Shown here piece by piece: positions 26,971-38,194 of a stretch of DNA of 64,000 nucleotides. A program made the position numbers and the translations under genes. Every line of letters starts with the position of its first letter. Position 1 is the first letter of the stretch. The notes beneath the pieces were generated by a model, which ran no database searches, had not been told where the DNA came from, and saw only the letters and a list, made by a program, of their open reading frames with translations. The stretch spans positions 2,418,001 to 2,482,000 of the forward strand of contig NZ_VFPG01000001.1 of assembly GCF_006716565.1 (NCBI RefSeq), in the 5' to 3' direction. This DNA comes from Nocardia bhagyanarayanae (GTDB lineage: Bacteria; Actinomycetota; Actinomycetes; Mycobacteriales; Mycobacteriaceae).

Positions 26971-27135
26971 TCGCGCTCGTTACGGCCGGACCCACCCCGC
27001 CACCTACCTCGGCGCAACTAGTGGTGCGTTGATCGCTGCCGGGCGACTCGAATCCGGCGCGTCCGTGCGGCAATGTTGGCGAATCGCCCGGCGTGGGTCA
27101 GTCCCCGACCACCCGAGCGCGCCGATCATTGACCC

Positions 27136-27741
27136 ATGACGAACACGCGGCGGGTTTCGGGGAGCAGGCACGTGCTGCGCAACGTCGCCGCGCTGGTGTG
27201 CGCGCTCCTGTTCTTCTACGGCGTCCCGATGGAGTGGAACTTCGCGGACAGTTGGCCGGGCAGGGTGGCCGGACTGACGGCCTTCCTCGCCGGAGTCGGC
27301 GGCCTCATCTGGCTGACGGCCCGCCGGATCAACCGCTACCTGCGCGAACCACAGGCGACCGGCGGGCGCGTCGACGGCATGCTGTTGATGCTGTGCGTGG
27401 TCGCCATGTTCTTCGCGCTGTACTACTACCGTCTCGCGGTGCATTACCCCGGCCAGTTCGAGGGCCTCGAAACCCGCACCGACGCGCTCTACTACACCAT
27501 CGTCACGCTGGGCACGGTCGGATACGGCGACATCCACGCGATCGGCCAGGCGGCGCGGATCGCGACGATGGTGCAGATCGTCTTCGACCTCGTCGTGATC
27601 GGCAGCCTGCTGGCCATCGTCAGCACCGGAATCACCCACCGGCTGGAGGTGGCCGCGCGCCGAGCCCAGGTCGCCGAACCGGAACACGGCACCGATGACA
27701 CACGAAATCCCCGGCCGGAAGATCCGACCGGGGATCGTTGA
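27136..27741 (+). CDS. Two-pore-helix potassium channel family protein
   Basis: 201 residues. Hydrophobic segments lie at about 15-31, 44-61, 82-100 and after the pore (144-168). The selectivity filter TVGYGD is at 127-132, preceded by the pore helix ALYYTIVTLG. This is the Ion_trans_2 pattern, so a K+-selective channel that works as a tetramer in the membrane. No RCK/TrkA gating domain is attached; the tail is charged and short. It converges on pgi with a 6-bp gap. Confidence 0.9.
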   Translation: MTNTRRVSGSRHVLRNVAALVCALLFFYGVPMEWNFADSWPGRVAGLTAFLAGVGGLIWLTARRINRYLREPQATGGRVDGMLLMLCVVAMFFALYYYRLAVHYPGQFEGLETRTDALYYTIVTLGTVGYGDIHAIGQAARIATMVQIVFDLVVIGSLLAIVSTGITHRLEVAARRAQVAEPEHGTDDTRNPRPEDPTGDR

Positions 27742-27747
27742 GCGCCC

Positions 27748-29385
<1,638 letters not shown>

Positions 29386-29551
29386 GTCCGCCGAGCGTAC
29401 TCACCGCGCCGCGCCGACGCACGGCTGAGGCGGGCAATGTCGGAGTCCACCCTGACCGAAGGCCCGCCGCCTAGGCGTACCTCCGCATTCGCTCCGGCCG
29501 TGCGCGGTCTGAAGACGGACTTCGTCCGGCAGTGCGGCCTAGGCTGGCGAC

Positions 29552-31006
29552 ATGGTGTCCGAACGCGAACTACTCCAATCCGTACCGACGCAGCTGTGGA
29601 TCGGCGGACCGGTCGACGCCGAAGGTGGCGCTACCTTTCCGGTGCACAATCCCGCGAACGGGGAGGTGCTGATCCAAGTCGCCGACGCGAGCCCGGGCGA
29701 CGCGATGCGCGCGCTCGACGCCGCGGTCGCCGTGCAGGCCGAATGGGCGGCGACCCCGGCCAGGGAGCGCGGCGAGATCCTGCGCGCGGTGTTCGAGCAG
29801 ATCACCGCGCGAGCCGAGGAATTCGCGCTGCTGATGACCCTGGAGATGGGCAAGGCGCTGCCGGAGAGCCGCAACGAGGTGCGCTACGGCGCCGAGTTCT
29901 TCCGGTGGTTCAGCGAGGAGGCGGTGCGGGTGCACGGGCGCTACCTGCACGCGCCGTCGGGCACCGGCCGGATCATGGTGCACAAGCAGCCGGTCGGTCC
30001 CTGTCTCGCCATCACGCCGTGGAACTTCCCGCTGGCCATGGGCACCCGCAAGATCGGTCCCGCGCTGGCGGCGGGCTGCACGATGATCGTCAAGCCCGCC
30101 TCGGAAACGCCGCTGACGATGCTGCTGCTCGCCAAGCTGTGCCACGAGGCCGGACTGCCCGACGGGGTGCTCTCGGTCATCACCACCAGCCGTTCCAGCG
30201 CCGTGACCGGCCCGCTGCTGGAGGACCCGCGACTGCGCAAGCTCACCTTCACCGGGTCCACCGAGGTCGGCAAGAAGCTGGTCGAACAGTCCGCGCACGG
30301 CCTGCTGCGCACCTCGATGGAACTCGGCGGCAACGCGCCGTTCGTGGTGTTCGACGACGCCGACGTCGACGCGGCGGTACAGGGCGCGATGCTGGCGAAA
30401 CTGCGCAACGGCGGCGAGGCGTGCACCGCGGCCAACCGGTTCCACGTGCAGAACGGCGTGCTCGAGGAGTTCACCGCCAAATTCGCCGAGGCGATGACGA
30501 ACTCGGTCACCATGGGGCCGGGCACCGATCCCGAGACGACTCTCGGACCACTGATCAACGAGGACCAGCTGACCACCGTCAGCGAGCTCGTCGACGACGC
30601 GGTCGCGGCGGGCGCGCGGGTTCGCCTCGGCGGCAAGGCTCCCGGCGGACCCGGCTGGTTCTATCCGGCCACCATTCTCAGCGATGTCCCGCCGCAGGCC
30701 AGGATTCTGCGCGAGGAGGTGTTCGGTCCGGTCGCGCCGATCGTCGGCTTCGAGACCGAGGACGAGGGCATCGCCGCCGCCAACGACACCGAATTCGGCT
30801 TGGTCGCCTACGTCTACACCAGGACGCTGGATCGCGCGCTGCGGGTGGCCGAGGGCTTGGAGTCGGGCATGGTCGGCGTCAACCGGGGTGTCATCTCGGA
30901 TCCGGCCGCGCCGTTCGGCGGCGTGAAGGCCTCCGGCTTCGGCCGCGAGGGCGGCACCGAGGGCATCGAGGAGTACCTGTCGACGAAATACATCGCGCTG
31001 ACCTGA
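29552..31006 (+). CDS. gabD: NAD(P)-dependent succinate-semialdehyde dehydrogenase
   Basis: 484-residue aldehyde dehydrogenase. Seen: TPWNFPLAMGTRKIGPALAAG, the cofactor motif FTGSTEVGKKL, the catalytic Glu in MELGGNAPFVVF and the catalytic Cys in GGEACTAANRFHVQ. The NRF after the Cys is typical of succinate-semialdehyde dehydrogenases, which feed GABA carbon into the TCA cycle near sucCD. ATG lies 6 bp after TAGGCT, so leaderless. It separates pgi from chorismate mutase, unlike the mycobacterial order. Confidence 0.88.
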   Translation: MVSERELLQSVPTQLWIGGPVDAEGGATFPVHNPANGEVLIQVADASPGDAMRALDAAVAVQAEWAATPARERGEILRAVFEQITARAEEFALLMTLEMGKALPESRNEVRYGAEFFRWFSEEAVRVHGRYLHAPSGTGRIMVHKQPVGPCLAITPWNFPLAMGTRKIGPALAAGCTMIVKPASETPLTMLLLAKLCHEAGLPDGVLSVITTSRSSAVTGPLLEDPRLRKLTFTGSTEVGKKLVEQSAHGLLRTSMELGGNAPFVVFDDADVDAAVQGAMLAKLRNGGEACTAANRFHVQNGVLEEFTAKFAEAMTNSVTMGPGTDPETTLGPLINEDQLTTVSELVDDAVAAGARVRLGGKAPGGPGWFYPATILSDVPPQARILREEVFGPVAPIVGFETEDEGIAAANDTEFGLVAYVYTRTLDRALRVAEGLESGMVGVNRGVISDPAAPFGGVKASGFGREGGTEGIEEYLSTKYIALT

Positions 31007-31030
31007 GAACCACGGCGTGAAACGCAAGGA

Positions 31031-31059
31031 CCGCCCCGAGGTTTCGACACCCGGGGCGG
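31031..31059. terminator. Bidirectional hairpin between gabD and chorismate mutase
   Basis: CCGCCCCG (31031-31038) pairs with CGGGGCGG (31052-31059) around a 13-nt loop between two convergent genes. No clear T-tract follows in either direction, so it may act as a Rho-assisted or I-shaped actinobacterial terminator. Confidence 0.65.
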
Positions 31060-31122
31060 CCTGTGAATGCGGTGATCACCGCAAGGTTCGCGAGCCGCTC
31101 GACGCGGCAGGAGAACGACGGG

Positions 31123-31419
31123 TCAGTGGCCGAGGCGGCCGCGCCCCAGACGCAGCAGCAGCATGGCGAGGGTGTGCCCCTCCTGGCCGAGTTCACTGAA
31201 TCGCTCGAGCACCTTCATCTCGCGGCTGTGCACCAGTCGCGGGCCACCGGAGGCCATCCGAGTCCGTCCGATCAGCCGGGAGATCTCACTGCGTCGCTTG
31301 ATGGCGGCGAGGATCTCGGCATCGAGCTGGTCGATCTCCTTGCGGAGCTTGTCGATCTCCGCCTCGGACTGCGGCAGCGCCGCATCGGACCCGGTGGTCG
31401 TGGCAGGAATGCTCATCAT
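31123..31419 (-). CDS. Chorismate mutase, AroQ type
   Basis: 98 residues, all helical. It converts chorismate to prephenate for Phe/Tyr synthesis. The AroQ core EIDKLRKEIDQLDAEILAAI with KRRSEISRLIGRTRMASGG matches the short cytosolic mycobacterial enzyme (Rv0948c type), which needs DAHP synthase as a partner for full activity. No signal peptide. ATG at 31419 follows GAGGAG. It diverges from uvrD1. Confidence 0.92.
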   Translation of the reverse strand: MMSIPATTTGSDAALPQSEAEIDKLRKEIDQLDAEILAAIKRRSEISRLIGRTRMASGGPRLVHSREMKVLERFSELGQEGHTLAMLLLRLGRGRLGH

Positions 31420-31800
31420 TCATCTCCTCGTGTCAGAACGTGGATCGGCTACTGCGCGCGGCGCGTTACCGTCCGGTTCTTTCACCGTGAAACAGGCCTG
31501 AGGGGCCTCATCAGTCCCCCCAGAAGCGTGTGGTCGGCTACAAGGCTCCGCGAGACCGATATCCGGCGGGTAACCGAATCGGGCGTATCGCGGCAACGCT
31601 GACCATGGGGTCAGTCTGCCACGCGGCCGAACCGATGCAAAACGTCTGATTTTGTGAATCTGCTGAGAACGAGTCGCACAGATTTGCAGGGTCGCGCGCC
31701 GCGATGTGTTCACTGAATGTTAGCCGGTGATCGCCGCGCGGCCGGGAGCGCACCCGGGGGCTTCGCCTGTGTCGGTGGCCGCCGGTAGCGTGGATGGGCA
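31420..31800. other. Divergent promoter region, chorismate mutase / uvrD1
   Basis: No gene here. Contents: a palindrome TTTCACCGTGAAA (31480-31492) on the chorismate mutase side, another CTGACC-ATGG-GGTCAG (31599-31614), and TAGCGT (31786-31791) 9 bp before the uvrD1 ATG, which would give a very short leader. The middle (31620-31720) is less GC-rich than the genes. The palindromes are candidate protein sites; I cannot name the proteins. Confidence 0.5.
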
Positions 31801-34485
31801 ATGGATATCACGGTGGCTCCTCAGACGCAGGCCGGTCGGAACCGGCATCAGGACGTGAACCCAGCTCCGCAGCCGGAGGCCCACGTTGGCCGGGCGGCGG
31901 GGCTCTCCGGCGCGCCCGGTACGGGGGAGTCGCCGCGGTCCTCGGCGGAACTACGCTCGCCTGCGGAGCAGGCGCCGGTCTCTCTGGCCGAGCAAGCGCC
32001 GGCTTCGTTGGCCGAACAAGCACAGCGGCGCGCCGACGAGCAGGCCGAGCGACGCGCCGAGCGGGATCGGCAACGCGCCGAGGAAGCCGAACGGCTGCTC
32101 GACGGGCTCAATCCGCAGCAGCGGGCCGCGGTGGTGCACACCGGTTCGCCGCTGCTCATCGTCGCGGGCGCGGGTTCGGGCAAGACGGCCGTGCTGACCC
32201 GCCGCATCGCCTATCTGCTCGCCGCCCGCGGCGTGACGCCGGGCCAGATCCTGGCGATCACCTTCACCAACAAGGCTGCCGCGGAGATGCGGGAGCGGGT
32301 GATCGGCCTGGTCGGGCCGCGCGCGAACAACATGTGGGTTTCCACGTTCCACTCCAGTTGTGTGCGGATCCTGCGCATGCAGTCGGCGCTGCTGCCCGGC
32401 TTGAATTCCAATTTCTCGATCTACGACGCCGATGATTCCCGGCGGTTGCTGACAATGATCAGCCGCGACTTCGACATCGATACGAAGAAATACTCCGCGC
32501 GCCTCCTGGCGACCGCCATCTCGAATCTGAAGAACGAGCTGATCGGCCCGGCGCAGGCCACCGCGGACGCCGAATCGGACGACACCGAACTGCCCGGTCT
32601 GGTGGCCCGTGTCTACACCGAATACCAGCGGCGGCTGCGCGCGGCCAACGCGCTCGACTTCGACGACCTGATCGGCGAGACGGTCGCGCTGTTGCAGAAC
32701 CACCCGCAGGTCGCGGAGTACTACCGCCGCCGCTTCCGGCACGTGCTCGTCGACGAGTACCAGGACACCAACCACGCGCAGTACGTGCTGGTGCGGGAAC
32801 TGGTCGGCCATCACACCGGCGCGGAGCGGGCCGACGAGGACGCCGCGCCGCCGAGCGAACTGTGCGTCGTCGGCGACGCCGACCAATCCATCTACGCCTT
32901 CCGCGGCGCGACCATTCGCAACATCGAGGAATTCGAGCGCGATTTCCCGGACGCGGAGACCATTCTGCTCGAGCAGAACTACCGCTCCACCCAGCACATT
33001 CTGTCGGCGGCGAACGCGGTCATCTCGCGCAACGAGAACCGGCGCGACAAGCGACTGTGGACCGATTCCGGCGAGGGCGACCTGATCGTCGGCTACGTGG
33101 CCGACAACGAGCACGACGAGGCCTCGTTCGTCGCACGGGAAATCGACCGGCTGGTCGACCAGGGCGACGCCAACTACAGCGATGTCGCGGTGTTCTACCG
33201 CACCAACAACAATTCGCGTGCGCTGGAAGAGATCTTCATCCGGATGGGACTACCGTACAAGGTCGTCGGCGGTGTCCGGTTCTACGAGCGCAAGGAAGTC
33301 CGCGACATCGTCGCCTACCTGCGCGTGCTGGAGAATCCCGACGACGCGGTGAGCTTGCGCCGCATCCTGAACACCCCGCGCCGCGGCATCGGCGACCGCG
33401 CCGAGGCGTGCGTCGCGGTACACGCCGAACAGCGCGACATCGGGTTCGCCGCGGCACTGCGCGATGCCGCCGACGGCAAGGTCGCGCTGCTGAACACCCG
33501 CGCGCAGCGGGCGATCGCCGGCTTCCTCGATCTGCTCGAGGAGATCAGGGCGGCCGGTGTTCAGGCCGACGCGGACTTCCCGGGCGTGGGCAATGTGGTG
33601 GAGGCGGTGCTCGACCGCACTGGTTACCGCGCCGAGCTGGAGGCGTCCGACGACCCGCAGGACGGCGCGAGGCTGGACAACCTGAACGAACTCGTCAGCG
33701 TGGCGCGCGAGTTCAGCTCCGAGGCGTACAACAACGCGGTCGCGGCCCGCGAGGAGGGCCTCGTGCCCGAACTCGGCGAGGGTGAACCGGACCCGGGCTC
33801 GCTCGCGGCGTTCCTGGAGCGGGTCTCGCTGGTCGCCGATACCGACCAGATCCCGGACGAAGGGTCCGGCGTGGTCACGATGATGACGCTGCACACGGCC
33901 AAGGGCCTGGAGTTCCCGGTGGTCTTCGTGACCGGCTGGGAGGACGGGCAGTTCCCGCACATGCGCGCGTTGGGCGATCCCACCGAACTCGCCGAGGAGC
34001 GCCGCCTGGCGTACGTGGGCATCACGCGAGCCCGGCAACGGCTCTACCTGACCCGCGCGGTGGTTCGCTCCGGCTGGGGACAGCCGGTGTCCAACCCGGA
34101 GTCGCGCTTCCTCCAGGAGATCCCGGGCCATCTCATGGACTGGCGTCGACTGGAACCGGCCGGTTCCGCCGCCACCCGCGGCATCCGACGGCGCGGCGAT
34201 GACGACGGGCTGGAACGCGACTGGACCCGGGGCGACGGATGGTCCGAGCGACCGGGCGTGCGTCCCGACCGCGGTCCGCGCCGCCCGGCGCCCGGCGGAG
34301 CGACCCGCAACAACACCAATCTGGTGCTGGCGGTCGGGGACCGGGTCAGCGACGACAAGTACGGCTTGGGCCGCGTGATCGCGGCGGAAGGCTTCGGTCC
34401 GCTGGCGACGGTGACGATCGACTTCGGTACGGCGGGCAAGATCCGGTTGATTCCGCAGTACAGCCGGACGTTGGTGAAGCTCTGA
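31801..34485 (+). CDS. pcrA: UvrD1/PcrA-type superfamily 1 DNA helicase
   Basis: 894 residues. ATP-dependent 3'-5' helicase for nucleotide excision repair and replication conflicts. The body begins LLDGLNPQQRAAVVHTG; Walker A GAGSGKT is at about 123-129, DEYQDTNHAQY is the Walker B region, then VVGDADQSIYAFRGA, LEQNYRST and VTMMTLHTAKGLEFPVVF. The C-terminus GDRVSDDKYGLGRVIAAEG is the Tudor-like domain that in PcrA/UvrD binds RNA polymerase. The N-terminal 98 residues are extra: a low-complexity extension with SLAEQAP repeats and a charged helix. Syntenic with Rv0949. Confidence 0.95.
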   Translation: MDITVAPQTQAGRNRHQDVNPAPQPEAHVGRAAGLSGAPGTGESPRSSAELRSPAEQAPVSLAEQAPASLAEQAQRRADEQAERRAERDRQRAEEAERLLDGLNPQQRAAVVHTGSPLLIVAGAGSGKTAVLTRRIAYLLAARGVTPGQILAITFTNKAAAEMRERVIGLVGPRANNMWVSTFHSSCVRILRMQSALLPGLNSNFSIYDADDSRRLLTMISRDFDIDTKKYSARLLATAISNLKNELIGPAQATADAESDDTELPGLVARVYTEYQRRLRAANALDFDDLIGETVALLQNHPQVAEYYRRRFRHVLVDEYQDTNHAQYVLVRELVGHHTGAERADEDAAPPSELCVVGDADQSIYAFRGATIRNIEEFERDFPDAETILLEQNYRSTQHILSAANAVISRNENRRDKRLWTDSGEGDLIVGYVADNEHDEASFVAREIDRLVDQGDANYSDVAVFYRTNNNSRALEEIFIRMGLPYKVVGGVRFYERKEVRDIVAYLRVLENPDDAVSLRRILNTPRRGIGDRAEACVAVHAEQRDIGFAAALRDAADGKVALLNTRAQRAIAGFLDLLEEIRAAGVQADADFPGVGNVVEAVLDRTGYRAELEASDDPQDGARLDNLNELVSVAREFSSEAYNNAVAAREEGLVPELGEGEPDPGSLAAFLERVSLVADTDQIPDEGSGVVTMMTLHTAKGLEFPVVFVTGWEDGQFPHMRALGDPTELAEERRLAYVGITRARQRLYLTRAVVRSGWGQPVSNPESRFLQEIPGHLMDWRRLEPAGSAATRGIRRRGDDDGLERDWTRGDGWSERPGVRPDRGPRRPAPGGATRNNTNLVLAVGDRVSDDKYGLGRVIAAEGFGPLATVTIDFGTAGKIRLIPQYSRTLVKL

Positions 34486-34589
34486 AGGTGCGCGGCTGGG
34501 GCCGCGGTGGGCTTATCGGTGGCAGGAAGTGAGCGGGGACGTCCGTTCGACCCTGCCGGAGGTAGCGAGAACGCGGTAGCGTCCGGCGC

Positions 34590-35015
34590 ATGGAGACCCT
34601 CGCGCAACATCTGGTGTGGTTCTTGCCCATGCTGTGGCTCGGCATGGTGCTGGCCATCTCGTTCCTCGAAGCGCCGCTGAAGTTCCGTGCGCCGGGGGTG
34701 ACACTGGCGTTGGGGCTGGGGATCGGGCGGATCGTGTTCCGCGCGTTGAACATCGCGGAAGCGGTGCTTGCGGGGGTGCTGGTGGTGAGTGCTGTGGTGC
34801 TCGGGCCCGGTGTGGGGACGTGGGTGTGGTTGGGGATCGCGGTCGGGGTTTTGGCTGTGCAGATTCTCGTGGTTCGGCCGCCGTTGACTCGGAGGTCCGA
34901 TCGGGTGCTCGCGGGGGAGGAGTTGCCGCGGTCGCATGCGCACTATTGGTATATCGGGCTGGAGGTTGTGAAGGTGATTGCGTTGGTGGGGTTGGCGGTG
35001 GTCGCGGCGCCGTAA
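34590..35015 (+). CDS. Four-helix membrane protein, function unknown
   Basis: 141 residues with four hydrophobic helices (about 8-25, 38-55, 58-95 as two, and 122-139). The pattern ends PRSHAHYWYIGLEVVKVIAL. It has no recognisable catalytic residues. The last 100 bp of the gene and the following DNA use noticeably more G and T at third positions than the neighbours. Not part of the mycobacterial synteny block. Confidence 0.7.
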   Translation: METLAQHLVWFLPMLWLGMVLAISFLEAPLKFRAPGVTLALGLGIGRIVFRALNIAEAVLAGVLVVSAVVLGPGVGTWVWLGIAVGVLAVQILVVRPPLTRRSDRVLAGEELPRSHAHYWYIGLEVVKVIALVGLAVVAAP

Positions 35016-35428
35016 GGCTTGTTACGGCCGGAGCCTATTTTGCGGGCCGATCGGGTGCCGGACGCCGGGGTGGGGCAGGTACGGCAGGATCGGTGGCGGG
35101 TCGCGTTGAGGGACGTAACACCCGAGGTTGACGGGTCCGAATAGCTTGGCCTACCCAGGTTTCCCTCTGAGCGGTGCTGGGCGCGTCGTGTGCCGTACCC
35201 GGCTTACCTCCCGCTGTTGGCGGGCGTGGGTTCGGGTTCCGGCGTGGTCGACCGGCTGTGGTTGCGTTTCGGAGTGGTTGTGTGGGGTTGCTCTGTTGCG
35301 TTTGTCTAGGGGGCTTCCACCATTTGACTACCGTCGATAGAGAAATGGATTCGACGGTAGTCAAATGGTGGTTAGTTGATCTTGTTGAGCCGCCATTCGA
35401 CTACCGTCGATTTTGGGTACTTCGGTGG
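35016..35428. other. Gene-poor stretch with atypical composition
   Basis: 413 bp without a convincing gene. Base composition is unlike the flanks: runs such as GTGGTTGTGTGG and TGTTGCGTTTGTC. Open frames across it are Arg/Pro-rich and lack codon bias. Its right part holds the three-copy 21-bp repeat described separately. No tRNA or integrase is visible. Confidence 0.6.
35317..35410. repeat. Three copies of a 21-bp repeat, two of them inverted
   Basis: A 21-bp sequence ending CATTTGACTACCGTCGA occurs at 35317-35337, as an exact reverse complement at 35351-35371 (13-bp loop), and again forward at 35390-35410 with two substitutions (CCGCCATT instead of CCACCATT, and TCGA for TTGA inside). The first two form a perfect 21-bp stem. 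The block lies 18 bp beyond the end of the SRPBCC-epimerase gene, so it could act as its terminator. Confidence 0.85.
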
Positions 35429-36808
35429 TCAGTGCGGGAGCAGAGAATTCAGTGCGTCGTCCAAGCGCGGGTAGCGGAATTGGAAGCCAGCCGGTTTCAA
35501 TACAGCTGATGTAGCGTGCCTGCCTGTCAGTCCCAACGCCGCATCCGACCGCAACAGCACCGCCCCGAGTTTCAGCACGACTCCGGGGGTCGGCGGGGCG
35601 GGCGGGCGGTGGAGGTGCTGCCGGAGTGAGCGCATCAGCTCTCGGTTTCGCACCGGGAAATCAGTGGCGGCCACCAGGATTCCGTCCGGGAGGGTGACCG
35701 AGGGGTCCAGTCCGAGGGCCGCGCGGACGATGGCCAACCAGTCTTCGATGTGAATCCAGCTGAACCACTGCTCGCCCGATCCGACTCGGCCTCCGAGGCC
35801 CGCCTTGGTCAACTGGCAGAGTCTACGTAGCGCGGGCGCGTCCTGGTCGAGCACGATCGACGTGCGGAGGATGGTGTGGTGCGCGGTGTTCGCACCGGCG
35901 AATGCGCGCTCCCATGGTTCCGCTACGCCGGTCATCTGTGGCAGACCATCCGGAAGCGGAGTCGTTTCGGTGCAACGGGTTTCGCCCGCGTCCGACCAGA
36001 TCGCGGTGGTGCTGGCCTGCACCCAGTAGTCGATGGGCGCGGGCAATGTGGCGGCGGCCGCGACCAAAGCGCTGGTGGGATCGACTCGGCTGCTGCGCAA
36101 TTCGGCGATATTGCGTTCGGTGGGGCGGCAGTCCACCAGCTTGCCGGCCAAGTTGACGATTGCGGTCGGCCCCGTGTCGCGCAGTGCCGCGACCCATTTC
36201 CCGACCGACTTTCCGTCCCATTCGACCTGATCGAACGGCAGCCCCGGGTCGCGGCGGCGGGTCAGAATGGTGACCCGCTGGCCGCGGCAGGTGAGGTCGG
36301 CGGCGAGGTGCCTGCCGAGCGCGCCGGTGCCGCCCGCGATCACGACCGTCAGTGCGTCCGGTTCCGGCGTGAGACCGGCCAGCCGGGCCAGCCGGGCGAA
36401 GCGGACGCGGAGATCGGCCTCCATGAAACGGGCGACGACGGTCCGCGCCACGGCCGCCGACGGTCCGGAGAAGGACAATTCCTGGGTGAGGCCGGTACCG
36501 CCGTCGACAGGCGTCAGCCGCCACGTCAAACGCATCCGCCCCGCGGGTTCGGGCTGCTCGATGGTCAGTTCGCGTTCGGGACGCAGCGCGGTGATCGAGA
36601 ACGGCGGCGCTGTCCGGCCGTGCAGCGTACCGACGAAGCGTCCGCGCGGCAGGTAGTCGCCGGTTACTCCGACATCGACGGGACCGTGCAGCCGTACCGA
36701 GGCGACGGCCGGGTTCCATTCGGGCCAACGGGCGGGATCACCGACCACCTGCCACACGAGTTCCGGTGGCAGCGCCAGGAATTGGGTGTACGTCGTTGTA
36801 CGAGCCAT
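35429..36808 (-). CDS. SRPBCC domain fused to TIGR01777-type SDR epimerase
   Basis: 459 residues. Residues 1-145 form a START/SRPBCC ligand pocket (LALPPELVWQVVGDPARWPEWNP). From about 152 an extended SDR begins with VVIAGGTGALGRHLAADL, followed by AIVNLAGKLVDCRPTERNIAELRSSR, typical of TIGR01777 nucleoside-diphosphate-sugar-epimerase-like proteins related to SDR39U1. The substrate is unknown. A stand-alone TIGR01777 protein lies at 46526. It interrupts the uvrD1-M23 synteny. Confidence 0.87.
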   Translation of the reverse strand: MARTTTYTQFLALPPELVWQVVGDPARWPEWNPAVASVRLHGPVDVGVTGDYLPRGRFVGTLHGRTAPPFSITALRPERELTIEQPEPAGRMRLTWRLTPVDGGTGLTQELSFSGPSAAVARTVVARFMEADLRVRFARLARLAGLTPEPDALTVVIAGGTGALGRHLAADLTCRGQRVTILTRRRDPGLPFDQVEWDGKSVGKWVAALRDTGPTAIVNLAGKLVDCRPTERNIAELRSSRVDPTSALVAAAATLPAPIDYWVQASTTAIWSDAGETRCTETTPLPDGLPQMTGVAEPWERAFAGANTAHHTILRTSIVLDQDAPALRRLCQLTKAGLGGRVGSGEQWFSWIHIEDWLAIVRAALGLDPSVTLPDGILVAATDFPVRNRELMRSLRQHLHRPPAPPTPGVVLKLGAVLLRSDAALGLTGRHATSAVLKPAGFQFRYPRLDDALNSLLPH

Positions 36809-36862
36809 GACCCGACGCTAGAACGCGCACAACGGCACGGGAAGCGTGCCGTTGCTCACTCG

Positions 36863-38194
36863 TCAGTCGCGCCGGGGGCCGAGACCGATGCCGCGGGTGG
36901 CCAGCCAGGGCAGCGGGTCGACCTTGTCGACGCCGTTGAGCCAGACCTCGAAGTGGACGTGCGGACCGGTGGAGAAGCCGCGGTTGCCCATGGTGGCGAT
37001 CTGGTCGCCCGCCATCACGCGCTCGCCCTGGGAGACCGTGGCGGTGTCGATATGGCCGTAGATGGTGACGGTGCCGTCGTCGTGCAGCAACCGCACCCAC
37101 ATACCGAAGCCCGCGGCCGGACCCGCCTCGATGACGGTGCCGTCGGCGACCGCGTAGATGGGGGTGCCGATCGGGCCCGCGACGTCGATGCCGAGGTGCT
37201 GAACGCCCCAGCGGGCGCCGAAACCGGAAGTGAAGTTGCCCGCGGCGAAACGCGCGAACAGGGGACGCAGCTTCGCGGCCTCGGCGGCGGCGAGGTCCTC
37301 CGCGTACTTGCGGCCCTTCTCCAGGATGTCGTTGAACTGACCGAGGTTCGCCGGGGTGGAGACGTTCAGCACCTGCGGCGAGTCGGGCGAGGAGTTCGGG
37401 TCGGCCATGCTGACCGACTGCGCGGCGATCTCGTGGATCTGTCCGGCGGCCTCGTAGTCGATGGTGTGCGACGGCTGCTCGGGCGAGGCCATCGCGGCCT
37501 GGCCTGCGGCGACGACCGCGCCCGCGGCGACGGCGACGACCGCGGCGCGGCCCTTGAGCGCGGTGGGCGGCGCGGGCATCCGGTGCGCGCCACCGCGTCT
37601 GCTCGTGTCTCTGGCCGGGATGACGGTCGGCGTGGCGGAGCCTTCGGTCGGCTCCTCGTCTTCGCCCCAAGCGTTCTCGGAAGACCAGTTGTTCTCGGAC
37701 CAGGAGTGCTCGGCGGACCACTCGGCCTCGGAAGCTTCGGTCCAGGCGTCACCGCCCTCGGACCACCCGTTGTTCGTCTCGGCGCCCCAGGAGTTGTCGC
37801 TCTGCTCGGACCAGGCGGCGCCGGGCTGCGCGGTCCACGCGCTGTCGGCGGTCCATCCGTTGTCGGCTTGCGGCGTCCACGCCTCGTCCGCGTCCGGCGA
37901 CCAGGAGTCGTTGGCGGCCCAGGCGCCGCCGTCGGACCATGAATCCTGCTCGGCCCAATCGGTATTGGCGGACCAGGCGGAGGTGTTCTCGTCGTGGTGC
38001 GCGCCTTCGGTTGCGTAACCGGTGGTGCCGGCAGCGGCGTATCCGGTCGCGCCTGCGGCGCCGGCGTAGCGGTTGTTGGACGACGGGAACGCGCGTCGGC
38101 CGTGCTCGTCGTGGGCGAAGGGTTCGTCGTCGTCGCGATAACGATGTCCCGACCGGGAGCGATTGCCGGGCGAGAGGGTGGAGCGATGGTTCAT
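36863..38194 (-). CDS. M23 family metallopeptidase with a long Trp/Ser-rich N-terminal region
   Basis: 443 residues. The C-terminal LytM domain (about 315-440) has the zinc ligands in HLGIDVAGPIGTPIYAVADG and HVHFEVWLNG (preceded by GFSTGP), as in peptidoglycan endopeptidases. A hydrophobic helix around 212-232 (VVAVAAGAVVAAGQAAMA) probably anchors or exports it. The first 200 residues are an unusual cytosolic stretch with many W-S/A-x motifs (SWGAETNNGWSEGGDAWTE). Syntenic with Rv0950c and divergent from sucC; the start ATG at 38194 was chosen over the longer frame because of its MNHRS opening. Confidence 0.88.
   Translation of the reverse strand: MNHRSTLSPGNRSRSGHRYRDDDEPFAHDEHGRRAFPSSNNRYAGAAGATGYAAAGTTGYATEGAHHDENTSAWSANTDWAEQDSWSDGGAWAANDSWSPDADEAWTPQADNGWTADSAWTAQPGAAWSEQSDNSWGAETNNGWSEGGDAWTEASEAEWSAEHSWSENNWSSENAWGEDEEPTEGSATPTVIPARDTSRRGGAHRMPAPPTALKGRAAVVAVAAGAVVAAGQAAMASPEQPSHTIDYEAAGQIHEIAAQSVSMADPNSSPDSPQVLNVSTPANLGQFNDILEKGRKYAEDLAAAEAAKLRPLFARFAAGNFTSGFGARWGVQHLGIDVAGPIGTPIYAVADGTVIEAGPAAGFGMWVRLLHDDGTVTIYGHIDTATVSQGERVMAGDQIATMGNRGFSTGPHVHFEVWLNGVDKVDPLPWLATRGIGLGPRRD

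Noticed and set aside
35035..35364. 109-codon minus-strand frame in the gap after 35015
   Set aside because: Pro/Arg/Thr-rich, no ribosome-binding site, and it runs into the 21-bp repeat; composition suggests chance.
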